Source of the DNA: Ardenticatenaceae bacterium
Lineage (GTDB): Bacteria; Chloroflexota; Anaerolineae; Promineifilales; Promineifilaceae
Direction: 5' to 3'
Assembly (NCBI GenBank): GCA_020634375.1
Contig: JACKBX010000003.1
Location: forward strand, 626,659-690,658
DNA length: 64,000 nt
Shown: positions 52,730 through 61,401 of the stretch, piece by piece
How the letters are laid out: every line of letters begins with the position of its first letter
Position numbering within the stretch: the first letter of the stretch is position 1
The notes under the pieces: model-generated
Databases searched by the model: none
The model's input: the letters and a program-made list of their open reading frames with translations, nothing else
Told to the model about the DNA's origin: nothing
Position numbers and translations under genes: made by a program

Positions 52730-54265
52730 ATGCTATTGGTAAACGACTTTTTGGAAAACAGCGCCGCCCGCACCCCGGAAAAGGTCGCGCTGGTTTATGA
52801 TGGGCAGCGGCTCACCTATGCGCAGGTGGATGCGATGGCGAATCGTATGGCGAATGCGCTGCAAGCAAACGGTGTGCAGCGCGGCGACCGCGTGGCGCTG
52901 TATCTGCCTAATTCGGTGGAATTGGTGGTGGGCATTTTTGCTGCATTGAAGGCCAATGCTGTTTTTGTGGTTGTCAATCCCACCACCAAGCAAGACAAGT
53001 TGACCTATATGGTGAACAACTGCCGCGCCAAAGCGCTGGTTTCCCGCGCACGGCAGGCCAGTACGGTGGATGCGGTGTTGGCGAATGCGCCTTCGGTGGG
53101 CTTCACCATCTTCACCGACAAAGGAGCGGATGAAGCCGCCGCCAGCCGCGCCCATGCGGAGACGTTTGATGGTGTGCAGGAGAGCTATGGTAGTGAACGG
53201 CCGTCACGCCACACCATTGATCAAGATTTAGCCTGCCTCATTTACACCTCCGGCAGCACCGGCGACCCCAAAGGGGTGATGTCCGCACACTGCAACGTGG
53301 TCTTCGCCGCCTCCTCCATCATCACCTATTTGGAAAACGTGCCCGACGACATCGTGATTTGCCTATCGCCGCTTTCGTTTGACTATGGGCTGTACCAACT
53401 GCTGATGGTCTTCAAGTTTGGCGGCACATTGGTGCTGGAACGCGGCTTCACCTACCCGGCGCAGGTGTTGAAGCGCATGGAAGAAGAGCGCGTCACCGGT
53501 TTCCCCGGTGTGCCTACCATTTTTGCCATTCTGCTGAACATGGATGTGAGCGGTTACGATTTGCGCAGTTTGCGCTACATCACGAATACGGCCGCCGCCC
53601 TGCCCCCCAGCCACATCAAACAAATTGGCGAGATTTTCCCCTGGGCGACGATGTACTCGATGTACGGGCTGACGGAGACGAAGCGCACGCTGTATTTGCC
53701 GCCAGCGCAGTTGCAGAATCGCCCCGGCTCGGTGGGTATTGCCATCCCCGGCACAGAGGTGTGGATTGAGGATGAGGCGGGCAAGCGCCTCGGCCCTGGG
53801 CAGATTGGCGAGTTGGTGATTCGCGGCGGGCATGTGATGCGCGGTTATTGGGAGAACCCGGAAGCGACGGCGAAACGGTATCGCCCTGGCTCTATCCCCG
53901 GCGAGCGGGTCTGCTACAGCGGCGACCTGTTCCGCATGGATGAGGAAGGGTTCTTCTATTTTGTGGGGCGCGGCGACGACATCATCAAAAGCCGGGGCGA
54001 GAAGGTTGCGCCGAAAGAGGTGGAGAATGTGTTGTATGATTTGCCGGGGGTGGTGGAAACGGCCGTTATCGGTGTCCCCGATCCCATTCTCGGCGAGGCA
54101 ATCAAAGCCTTCATCGTCATCCAAAACAGCGACCTCAGCGAAAAAGACATCCTGCGCCACTGCCGCGCCAATTTAGAAGACTTCATGGTTCCGCAAATCA
54201 TCGAATTCCGCGATGAACTGCCGAAGACGAGCAGCGGGAAGATTACGAAGAAGAATTTATCGTGA
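52730..54265 (+). CDS. AMP-forming acyl/aminoacyl ligase (class I adenylate-forming)
   Basis: A 511-residue ANL-superfamily enzyme. It has the core A3 P-loop IYTSGSTGDPKGVM, the A5-like MYGLTETKRTLYLPP, the A7 motif YSGDLFRMDEEGFFYFVGRGDDIIKSRGEKV (hinge Asp and Arg), and the C-terminal catalytic Lys in PKTSSGKITKK. The FDYGLYQLLMVFKFGGTLVLERGF segment is of the kind found in ligases that sit beside ACPs in polysaccharide and exosortase-type loci (family knowledge). It probably activates a carboxylic acid and transfers it to the ACP. AAGGA precedes the ATG. Confidence 0.9.
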   Translation: MLLVNDFLENSAARTPEKVALVYDGQRLTYAQVDAMANRMANALQANGVQRGDRVALYLPNSVELVVGIFAALKANAVFVVVNPTTKQDKLTYMVNNCRAKALVSRARQASTVDAVLANAPSVGFTIFTDKGADEAAASRAHAETFDGVQESYGSERPSRHTIDQDLACLIYTSGSTGDPKGVMSAHCNVVFAASSIITYLENVPDDIVICLSPLSFDYGLYQLLMVFKFGGTLVLERGFTYPAQVLKRMEEERVTGFPGVPTIFAILLNMDVSGYDLRSLRYITNTAAALPPSHIKQIGEIFPWATMYSMYGLTETKRTLYLPPAQLQNRPGSVGIAIPGTEVWIEDEAGKRLGPGQIGELVIRGGHVMRGYWENPEATAKRYRPGSIPGERVCYSGDLFRMDEEGFFYFVGRGDDIIKSRGEKVAPKEVENVLYDLPGVVETAVIGVPDPILGEAIKAFIVIQNSDLSEKDILRHCRANLEDFMVPQIIEFRDELPKTSSGKITKKNLS

Positions 54266-54312
54266 AGCGTGATGCGTGATGCGTGATGGGTCACGCATTA
54301 AGCATCACGCAT
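54264..54312. repeat. Heptamer inverted repeat (GTGATGC family)
   Basis: GTGAAGC, GTGATGC, GTGATGC and GTGATGG units are followed by TCACGCATTAAGCATCACGCAT. The TGA stop of the ligase gene is part of the first unit. Confidence 0.85.
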
Positions 54313-54325
54313 GACGGATGAACCT

Positions 54326-56332
54326 ATGTGCGGAATAACAGGTACGCTTAATTTAACCGAAAGACACCCCATTGACCCGGCGGATATGCGGCGGATGTTG
54401 GGGGCGATTCGCTATCGCGGGCCGGATCAGTTTGGCGTGTACGCCTTTGAGGATGAGCGCAGCGGCGTGGCTTTGGGCAATGCGCGGTTGAGCATCATTG
54501 ACCTGGGCGGCGGGCAGCAGCCGATCAGCAATGAAGACGGCACGGTGTGGATTGTCTTTAACGGCGAGATTTTCAACTATATTGAACTGCGCCCGGAAAT
54601 TGAAAAGCTGGGCCATCGCTTCCAGACTGATTCTGACACCGAGGTGATCGTCCACCTGTATGAGGAGTACGGCCCGGACTGCGTGCAGCATTTGAATGGG
54701 CAGTTTGTCTTTGCCATTTGGGATGAGCGGGCACGCAGCCTGTTTATTGCGCGGGATCGGGTGGGGATACGGCCGTTACACTACACCATCCAACAAGGCG
54801 CCCTCATCTTCGCTTCGGAGATGAAAGCCCTCTTCGCCGACCGCCGCGTCAACCCGGAAATTGACCCAAAGGTACTCGACCAGATTTTCACCTATTGGAG
54901 TCCCATCAAGCCAAACACCATCTTCAAAAATGTGCGCACACTGCCACCCGGCCATTGGCTGCTGGCGCAAAATGGCGATGTGCATATCGAACCGTATTGG
55001 CAGCCCAGCTTCCCGCCAGCCAGCGAGCTGCTGCCGCCCAAAATGAGCTTTGACGAGGCGGCGGCGCAACTGCGCGAGCTGCTGGTAGACGCCACGCAAA
55101 TCCGCTTGCGGGCCGATGTGCCGGTGGGCGCGTACCTCAGCGGCGGGCTGGATTCCTCGACTATCACCGCGCTGATTCGCCATTACACCGGCAACCGGCT
55201 GGAGACGTTCTCCATCGCTTTCAGCGATGAGGCGTATGACGAGAGCGCTTTCCAGTTGCAGATGGCGCAGCATTTGGGCACAGACCATCACATTGTCACG
55301 GCTACGCATGAGGAAATCGGTGAGATTTTCCCGGAAGTGATCTGGCACACGGAAACGCCGATTATGCGCACCTCGCCTGCGCCCCTATACCTGCTTTCGC
55401 GGCTGGTACAGCAGCACAACTTCAAAGTCGTGCTGACCGGCGAAGGCTCGGATGAGTTTTTGGCGGGGTACAACATCTTCAAAGAGGCGAAGATTCGTCG
55501 TTTTTGGGCGCGGCAGCCGCAGTCGGAGATACGGCCGTTACTCCTCAGTAAACTCTACGGCTACATTGGCGGCCTCAGCGAAGGCAACACCGCCTATTTG
55601 GAGAAATTCTTCGGCAAAGGGCTGACCGACGTAAGCGCGGCGGACTATTCTCACGCCATTCGCTGGCGTAACAACCAGCGCACGCGGCGCATTTTCTCGC
55701 CAGACCTGCAAAGCCAGATGAGCAGCGCCAACCCGATTGAGGCTATCCCGCTGCCCGCCGGATTTGCCAATTGGCATCCACAATCCCGCGCCCAATATTT
55801 GGAAATCACGCTGTTTTTGGGCGAGTATTTGCTCTCTTCACAAGGCGACCGCATGGCGGCGGCCAATTCGGTGGAGGGGCGCGTGCCCTTCCTCGACCAT
55901 CGCGTGATTGAGTTTGCGAATACGCTGCCGCCGCATTACAAGCTGCGCGGCTTGAATGAGAAGTACATCCTGAAGCAGGCCATGCGTGACTTGCTGCCGG
56001 AGAATATTTGGAATCGCCCGAAACGGCCGTATCGTGCCCCCATCCATCGCAGTTTTTTCCCCAATGGCAAGCCATTGGATTGGGTGGCGGAGATTTTGCA
56101 ACCGGATAAGGTGGCGGAGGCGGGGTATTTTAATGTGACGGCCGTTGCTGCCCTCACCCGCAAAATCGAGCGCCTCGGCACGCTGGGCGAAACCGACGAC
56201 ATGACCCTCGCCGGACTGCTCTCTACGATGCTGGTGCATCAGCAGTTCGTCAGCGACTTTACCCCCCTGCCCCCCATCGGCGGCGGTGACGACATCAAAG
56301 AAGTTGTTAAATGTATAGAGTATGGCGTATAG
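54326..56332 (+). CDS. asnB: Asparagine synthase (glutamine-hydrolysing) family amidotransferase
   Basis: A 668-residue AsnB-type enzyme. The N-terminal class II glutaminase begins MCGITG with the nucleophile Cys2, so the ATG at 54326 is the start. Further on are RGPDQFG, NARLSIIDL, FNGEIFNY and SDTEVIVH. The synthetase domain has the PP-loop YLSGGLDSS and TGEGSDEFLAGYN. It is longer than E. coli AsnB (about 554), as are the variants found in surface-glycan and natural-product loci. In this cluster it probably transfers ammonia to an acyl or sugar carboxylate rather than making free asparagine (inference). Confidence 0.92.
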   Translation: MCGITGTLNLTERHPIDPADMRRMLGAIRYRGPDQFGVYAFEDERSGVALGNARLSIIDLGGGQQPISNEDGTVWIVFNGEIFNYIELRPEIEKLGHRFQTDSDTEVIVHLYEEYGPDCVQHLNGQFVFAIWDERARSLFIARDRVGIRPLHYTIQQGALIFASEMKALFADRRVNPEIDPKVLDQIFTYWSPIKPNTIFKNVRTLPPGHWLLAQNGDVHIEPYWQPSFPPASELLPPKMSFDEAAAQLRELLVDATQIRLRADVPVGAYLSGGLDSSTITALIRHYTGNRLETFSIAFSDEAYDESAFQLQMAQHLGTDHHIVTATHEEIGEIFPEVIWHTETPIMRTSPAPLYLLSRLVQQHNFKVVLTGEGSDEFLAGYNIFKEAKIRRFWARQPQSEIRPLLLSKLYGYIGGLSEGNTAYLEKFFGKGLTDVSAADYSHAIRWRNNQRTRRIFSPDLQSQMSSANPIEAIPLPAGFANWHPQSRAQYLEITLFLGEYLLSSQGDRMAAANSVEGRVPFLDHRVIEFANTLPPHYKLRGLNEKYILKQAMRDLLPENIWNRPKRPYRAPIHRSFFPNGKPLDWVAEILQPDKVAEAGYFNVTAVAALTRKIERLGTLGETDDMTLAGLLSTMLVHQQFVSDFTPLPPIGGGDDIKEVVKCIEYGV

Positions 56333-56344
56333 AAATAGGACATT

Positions 56345-57307
56345 ATGACAAAAGAATTTCATCGTGACATTTTGAAGTTGGATGCAGAAGCAGAAGTAGC
56401 GCGTATTTGCGAAAAGATGCGCAGCGACATTTTTGACACCCTGAAACGCAAAGGTGGCGTGATGGGCGTGAGCGGCGGCGTGGATTCGGCCGTTGTGCTG
56501 GCAATGGCTGTACGCGCATTGGGCACAAACCGCTTGGTGACGCTGCTGCTGCCGGAAATGGAGTCCAGCCCGGACAGCGCCCGCCTGGGCCATGCCGTTT
56601 GCCGTCAGTATGGCATAACGCCATTGGTGGAAGATGTGACTGGCCCGCTGATTGGCTATGGCGCATATCGCCGCCGCGATGAAGCGGTGCGCCAGATTTT
56701 CCCCGAATATGACAGCACTTACCGCTTGAAAATCACTCTGCCCGCCGGGCTGATGGAAGGGCGCACGCTCAACTTTTTCAGCGCGACGATTGTGGCCCCA
56801 GATGGCACGGAGCAGACGAAGCGGCTGCGTCCGGCGCAGTTCCGCCAAATTGTGGCCGCCACCAATTTCAAGCAGCGCAGCCGTGCGGCGATGCTCTACT
56901 ATCACGCAGAGCTGCATGACTTCGCCGTGATCGGCACGCCGCAGCGCAATGAGCATGATCAGGGCTTTTTTGTGAAGTATGGCGATGGCGCAATGGATGT
57001 GAAGCCTATTGGTCACCTGTATAAATCGCAGGTGTATCAATTGGCAACGCATTTGGGCGTGTTGGAGGAAATCCGCACGCGCCCGCCGACATCGGACACG
57101 TACAGCGCGGGCAGTACGCAGGAGGAGTTTTTCTTCCGCCTGCCCTTTGAGACGATGGACTTGATCTGGTATGGGCTGGATCATGATATTGAAGCGGCCG
57201 TTGTCGCCGCAGAAATGGATTTAGCCGAAGAGCAGGTGCAGCGCGTGTACGATGACATCCTGCAAAAGCGCCGCACGACGGAGTATTTGCGCACGCCGCC
57301 ACTATAA
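56345..57307 (+). CDS. NAD synthetase-like ammonia-dependent amide synthetase
   Basis: A 320-residue protein with the N-type ATP pyrophosphatase signature GVSGGVDSAVVL (about 42-53). It also has GTPQRNEHDQGFFVKYGDGAMDVKPIGHLYKSQVYQLATHLG, the NadE-like ATP and Mg-binding stretch, and a RTRPPTSDTYSAGSTQEE loop. No glutaminase domain is attached. It could be a genuine NadE, but its place 12 bp after an AsnB gene and before an acyltransferase suggests a cluster-specific amidation enzyme that uses ammonia or an amine (inference). Confidence 0.85.
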   Translation: MTKEFHRDILKLDAEAEVARICEKMRSDIFDTLKRKGGVMGVSGGVDSAVVLAMAVRALGTNRLVTLLLPEMESSPDSARLGHAVCRQYGITPLVEDVTGPLIGYGAYRRRDEAVRQIFPEYDSTYRLKITLPAGLMEGRTLNFFSATIVAPDGTEQTKRLRPAQFRQIVAATNFKQRSRAAMLYYHAELHDFAVIGTPQRNEHDQGFFVKYGDGAMDVKPIGHLYKSQVYQLATHLGVLEEIRTRPPTSDTYSAGSTQEEFFFRLPFETMDLIWYGLDHDIEAAVVAAEMDLAEEQVQRVYDDILQKRRTTEYLRTPPL

Positions 57308-57358
57308 AGAACAGAGATTGGAGATTAGAGATTGGCGCCAATCTCTAATCTCCAACCA
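57308..57358. repeat. Heptamer inverted repeat (AGATTGG family)
   Basis: AGAGATT, GGAGATT and AGAGATT units and GGCGCC at the centre are followed by AATCTCTAATCTCC. The hairpin lies between the NadE-like and acyltransferase genes and makes a false N-terminal extension of the latter. Confidence 0.88.
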
Positions 57359-57371
57359 CCCAGGATTGTTT

Positions 57372-58421
57372 ATGAACCGACAATTCGCCGCCCTGCGGGG
57401 CATCGCCATGATTTTAGTTGTGCTGCACCACGCCGTTGACCTGACGAAGATGGCCGCTGAACGTGCGGGATTTGCGCCGTTGGCCGGTGTGGGTGCAGCC
57501 ATTGTGACGCCGTTTTATGAGCTAGGGATTTATGCTGTGCCGTTGTTCCTGTTTATTTCGGGGGCGTTTATGGCGTATGCAGCGAAGGGCACGCCGCCGG
57601 CCGTCTCGTGGAAGGTGGTGCGCAATGCGTTGAAGCGGCTGTTGTGGCCTTATTTGTTGTGGTCGGCCGTTCTCTATCTCGAAGTCTTTTTCCATTATGG
57701 CGAGGTTCACAGCATCACGGAATACGTGAAGAAGCTGATCATTGGTTCGCCTTTTGATTTTGTGCCGCTGCTGTTCTTTTTCTACTTTGTGGCTCCGTTT
57801 ATGGTGAAGTGGGCGCAGGGGCGGCGCGGGCTTCTGTTGGTTTTGGGCATTGGCCTGGTGCAGCTTGTGGTGATGAATATTGAAGCGCCGGGTATTTTGG
57901 GCTTCCATTTCCCCGGCTGGATGCCCTCGGATGTGCCGATTATTGGGCGCACGCTGGCGCAGTATGCGGTGTATTTCCCGTTGGGGCTGGTGTACAGCTT
58001 GAATGCAAAGGTGGTTAATCCGGTGTTGAAGCGGTGGCAACGGCCGTTGCTCATCCTCAACCTCGCCCTCTTTGCCCTGCACCTGCTGCACGCCTACGGC
58101 TTCATTGCCACGCCTATCATCCAATATGTGGCGGCGGTGGCGGCGATGATGGTGATGCCGTTGATTTCAAGGACGGCCGTACCCCAAGTACGCCGCGTCG
58201 AGCAAGTCAGCAAACGCTCCTACGGCCTCTATCTGATCCACTTCACCCTGATTGACGTACTCCTCTTTGCGATTAGCAGCTTTGCTCCCGGTCTATTCCG
58301 TGTGCAACTGCTGCTCATGCCCCTCATGTTCGTCCTCGGTTTTACAATCCCCATTTTTGTGATGGAGCGTCTATCACAAATGAAGCAAGTACGACCTGTT
58401 TACCAATACATCTTCGGATAA
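57372..58421 (+). CDS. Membrane acyltransferase, family 3 (OafA/YrhL-like)
   Basis: A 349-residue protein with about ten membrane helices. The family signature is at the N-terminus: FAALRGIAMILVVLHHAVDL, with the Arg and His needed for acyl transfer. Later come PYLLWSAVLYLEVFF, the YFVAPFMVKWAQGRR region and LYLIHFTLIDVLLF near the end. Such enzymes O- or N-acylate sugars and other extracytoplasmic acceptors. The ATG at 57372 is chosen; the frame extends to 57252 only through repeat DNA and the upstream gene. It is the last gene of the cluster. Confidence 0.88.
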   Translation: MNRQFAALRGIAMILVVLHHAVDLTKMAAERAGFAPLAGVGAAIVTPFYELGIYAVPLFLFISGAFMAYAAKGTPPAVSWKVVRNALKRLLWPYLLWSAVLYLEVFFHYGEVHSITEYVKKLIIGSPFDFVPLLFFFYFVAPFMVKWAQGRRGLLLVLGIGLVQLVVMNIEAPGILGFHFPGWMPSDVPIIGRTLAQYAVYFPLGLVYSLNAKVVNPVLKRWQRPLLILNLALFALHLLHAYGFIATPIIQYVAAVAAMMVMPLISRTAVPQVRRVEQVSKRSYGLYLIHFTLIDVLLFAISSFAPGLFRVQLLLMPLMFVLGFTIPIFVMERLSQMKQVRPVYQYIFG

Positions 58422-58429
58422 CACAACGT

Positions 58430-58486
58430 AAAGCGTGAAACGTGACCATCATTTCATCACGTTTTACGTTTCACGCTTCACGTCAT
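58430..58486. repeat. Heptamer inverted-repeat hairpin (GTGAAAC family)
   Basis: AGCGTGA and AACGTGA units are mirrored by TCACGTTTTACG and TTTCACGCTTCACG around CCATCATTTCA. It lies after the acyltransferase gene. The sequence that follows (CGCGAATTCCCAAAAAGCC) resembles the flank seen at 12491-12516. Confidence 0.88.
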
Positions 58487-58551
58487 GATCGCCACGCGAA
58501 TTCCCAAAAAGCCAAAACGGGTTGAAAATAGAATAGGTTAGGAGGTTGGTT

Positions 58552-61167
58552 TTGGAGAATAGAAACCCCCAAACAATATGGAAACACGCCCGGCGCAGCA
58601 TCGCTCTGCTGGTATTGCTGGCCGTCAGTTTATTGGCAGTCGGCCAAACCCAGGCAGATGACTCCGGATTAGCATTGTCTTTTGACGGCGTGGATGATTA
58701 CGTCGTTTTGGGCGAAACAAGCGCTATCTTCGCCCCCGGCTGGGAAAGCACGAAGAGCGTCAGCCTGTGGGTCAAACCGACCGGGCCTGCCGTTACCGGC
58801 CCGTCGCCCGCTCATGTTGACCTGATTTTCGGCGACCGGCCCCGGTGGTGGGGTATCTCTCGCGGCGATGTGCGCGGCGAAGACCGTATTTGGGTCTGGA
58901 ATTATGATGGCAATTATGAGCGCATCGGCATTCCCTATAATGTGGACGAATGGGTATTCATCACCCTGGTGCATGAAAATGGCGTACTTCACGCCTACAA
59001 AAACGGCGTGGAAGTGGGCAGCGTTGCCAGTGGGCCGACCCAGCAGCCTAATACCGGCGCATTACCCGTGCTTTATTTGGGCGGCGCAGTGATTGGCTCC
59101 CGCGATTACACTATGTCCGGTGAATTGGATGAAGTGCGCCTTTGGAATGCGGCGCTGGATGGCCCCACCATTTTGGATTGGATGGGAACCCCCCTCACCG
59201 ATGCGCATTTGCAATGGCTCAATTTGGCGGCTTATTATCAGATGACGGATGGAGTGGGCACGGCCGTTACCGACAACAGCGGCAACAGTTGGACAGGCGC
59301 CTTCTCCCCTGGCATGGACGACACAGCCTGGGTCACATCCGGCGCATTTGGCGGCACTGCCCCCACGCCCACCTTCACCCCCGGCGCGGCCACCGCCACA
59401 CCGGAGCCGCCCACGGCAACACCAACCAACACCCCCACACTACCAACAAATACACCCACTGCCACCTCTATCCCTCCAACGGCAACCAACACCCCATTAC
59501 CCACAGCAACCAGCACCCCGGCACCGCCCACCCCTACACCCACCGCTACCAACACGCCCCTCCCTCCCGGTGATGCTGGCTTTGCCCTGGAATTTGATGG
59601 CAACAACGATTTCGTGGAACTAGATGAAACAGCCTATACCTTTGACCCCGGCTGGGAAAGCACCAAAAGCGTCAGCCTGTGGGTCAAACCCACCAATGGC
59701 AACGTCGCCTGTGACCGGGCCAGCGTCGCTTGGTGTGATGCCATATTTGGCGACCGCCCGCGCTGGTGGGGCATGTCGCAGGGCGTCCTCAACGGCCAAG
59801 ACCGCCTCTGGGTTTACAACTACGACGGCAATTACCAACAAATTGGCGTTGAATACACGCCCGGCGAATGGGTACACATCACCCTGGTACACAGTAATGG
59901 CATTTTACGCGCCTTCCGCAATGGCGTAGAAGTGGGCAGCGTCCCCAGCGGCCCCACCATGCAGCCAAATACCGGGGCGTTGCCCGTGCTGCACATTGGC
60001 GGCATCATCAATAACACCAGCCGTAACTGGTCTTTTGCCGGAGCTATTGACGAGGTACGTCTGTGGAATATGCCCCTGACCAGCTCAGATATTCTGCAAA
60101 CATTAACCCAATCACTAACCGGTACAGAGCCTGGGCTGGCTGCCTACTATGCCATGTCTGATGGCGCGGGTCTGTTGCTGACCGATGACAGCGTGCATGG
60201 ACACACGGGTACGCTATACGATGGCGCACGCGGCGTAGACCCGGATGGCTCACCGCCGGAATGGATCTTGTCATCTGCCTTTGGCGGCTCCTCAACGCCA
60301 CCGACGGCAACGCCGCTTCCTACCAACACGCCTACGCCTGTGGGGCCAACGGCAACGGCCGTACCCCCCACAGCCACCCCAACCAATACACCAACCTCTA
60401 CCGCCACACCAAGCGACCCCACGCCATCCCCGACCCCCACCATCACCCCCACCCCACTGCCCGTTGGCGATGCCGGATACGCACTCTCCTTTAATGGAAC
60501 CAGCGATTACATCGTCCTCTCTGAAACCAGCGTCATGCTCGCGCCCGGTTGGGAAAGCGAAAAGAGCGTCAGCTTATGGGTCAAGCCCACCGGCGCTCCC
60601 ATTACCGGGCCATCCCCCGCTCACCTCGACAACATCTTTGGCGACCGGCCACGCTGGTGGGGCATCTCCCGCGGCATATTCGGCGGTGATGATCGCATCT
60701 GGCTCTGGAACTACGACGGTTCCTACCAAATGATCGGGCTGCCCTACACCGCCGGGGAATGGGTACACATTAGCATGGTACACAGCAACGGCATATTACA
60801 CGCCTTCCTCAATGGCGTAGAAGTTGCCAGTATGCCCAGCGGCCCCACCCTACAGCCCAACACCGGCGGACAGCCCGTGTTATACTTGGGCGGTATGATC
60901 ATCGGCTCCCGCGATTACACCTTCAGTGGAGAAATTGATGAGCTGCGCCTCTGGAATACTGCCCTCGACCAGGCCACCATTCAGGCATGGATGACCACAC
61001 CGTTAACAACATCCCATCCCCTATGGACAAGCCTTGCTGCCTACTATCAAATGAGCGATGGCAGCGGCATCACCCTCAGCGATAACAGCGGAAATGGGCA
61101 CAGCGGCTTGCTAGCAAATGGCATGAACGACAGCAATTGGGTTGCCTCTACCGCTTTCGGCAACTAA
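58552..61167 (+). CDS. Secreted protein with three LamG-like lectin domains
   Basis: An 871-residue exported protein. GGAGG lies 6 bp before the TTG at 58552 (a TTG at 58546 sits directly on it). The signal peptide (about 12-36, ARRSIALLVLLAVSLLAVGQTQA) is followed by three concanavalin A-like LamG modules (about 38-250, 305-545, 610-870). Each has A.SFDG..DY(V/I).L.ET, GWES.KSVSLWVKPT, FGDRPRWWG(I/M)S, YDG.Y..IG, LHAFLNGVEV and GE(I/L)DE.RLWN. Thr/Pro linkers (about 250-300 and 555-605) separate them. No YLP-type tail is present. It probably binds carbohydrate at the cell surface. It is downstream of the acyltransferase cluster. Confidence 0.88.
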   Translation: MENRNPQTIWKHARRSIALLVLLAVSLLAVGQTQADDSGLALSFDGVDDYVVLGETSAIFAPGWESTKSVSLWVKPTGPAVTGPSPAHVDLIFGDRPRWWGISRGDVRGEDRIWVWNYDGNYERIGIPYNVDEWVFITLVHENGVLHAYKNGVEVGSVASGPTQQPNTGALPVLYLGGAVIGSRDYTMSGELDEVRLWNAALDGPTILDWMGTPLTDAHLQWLNLAAYYQMTDGVGTAVTDNSGNSWTGAFSPGMDDTAWVTSGAFGGTAPTPTFTPGAATATPEPPTATPTNTPTLPTNTPTATSIPPTATNTPLPTATSTPAPPTPTPTATNTPLPPGDAGFALEFDGNNDFVELDETAYTFDPGWESTKSVSLWVKPTNGNVACDRASVAWCDAIFGDRPRWWGMSQGVLNGQDRLWVYNYDGNYQQIGVEYTPGEWVHITLVHSNGILRAFRNGVEVGSVPSGPTMQPNTGALPVLHIGGIINNTSRNWSFAGAIDEVRLWNMPLTSSDILQTLTQSLTGTEPGLAAYYAMSDGAGLLLTDDSVHGHTGTLYDGARGVDPDGSPPEWILSSAFGGSSTPPTATPLPTNTPTPVGPTATAVPPTATPTNTPTSTATPSDPTPSPTPTITPTPLPVGDAGYALSFNGTSDYIVLSETSVMLAPGWESEKSVSLWVKPTGAPITGPSPAHLDNIFGDRPRWWGISRGIFGGDDRIWLWNYDGSYQMIGLPYTAGEWVHISMVHSNGILHAFLNGVEVASMPSGPTLQPNTGGQPVLYLGGMIIGSRDYTFSGEIDELRLWNTALDQATIQAWMTTPLTTSHPLWTSLAAYYQMSDGSGITLSDNSGNGHSGLLANGMNDSNWVASTAFGN

Positions 61168-61184
61168 GAGAAACCACGCACTTC

Positions 61185-61221
61185 AAAAAAGCCCTAAATA
61201 TGCTATTCGGGGCTTTTTTTA
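61185..61221 (+). terminator. Rho-independent terminator after the LamG gene
   Basis: AAAAAAGCCC and GGGCTTTTTTT form a stem with a loop of about 14 nt, ending in a T run. Confidence 0.88.
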
Positions 61222-61401
61222 TCTGGCTTAAGTTGAGCCGCAATAATTTTCCGTTAAACTTTCTAGGGTTAACAGTTTGCTAGATGTTGGCACTTCTTGC
61301 AATCTTCCCTTGTCGGGGTGAGCTATCCATACCTCTGACTAAATTGTTATTTTTTTGCCAAACGCCAACAAGTTGCAAAAATACTTCAAGGTTCTATCGC
61401 T
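61222..61401. other. AT-rich intergenic leader without a gene
   Basis: This gap between the terminator and the second LamG gene is AT-rich and holds no gene, heptamer array or ACGGCCGT copy. It must contain the promoter of the downstream gene, but I see no clear -35/-10 pair. Confidence 0.5.

Noticed and set aside
57252..57371. N-terminal extension of the acyltransferase
   Set aside because: It overlaps the NadE-like gene and is encoded by heptamer DNA. The family signature starts right after the ATG at 57372.
3369..58486. Heptamer arrays as CRISPR
   Set aside because: Units are 7 bp, contiguous, without spacers, and inverted; no cas gene is present.
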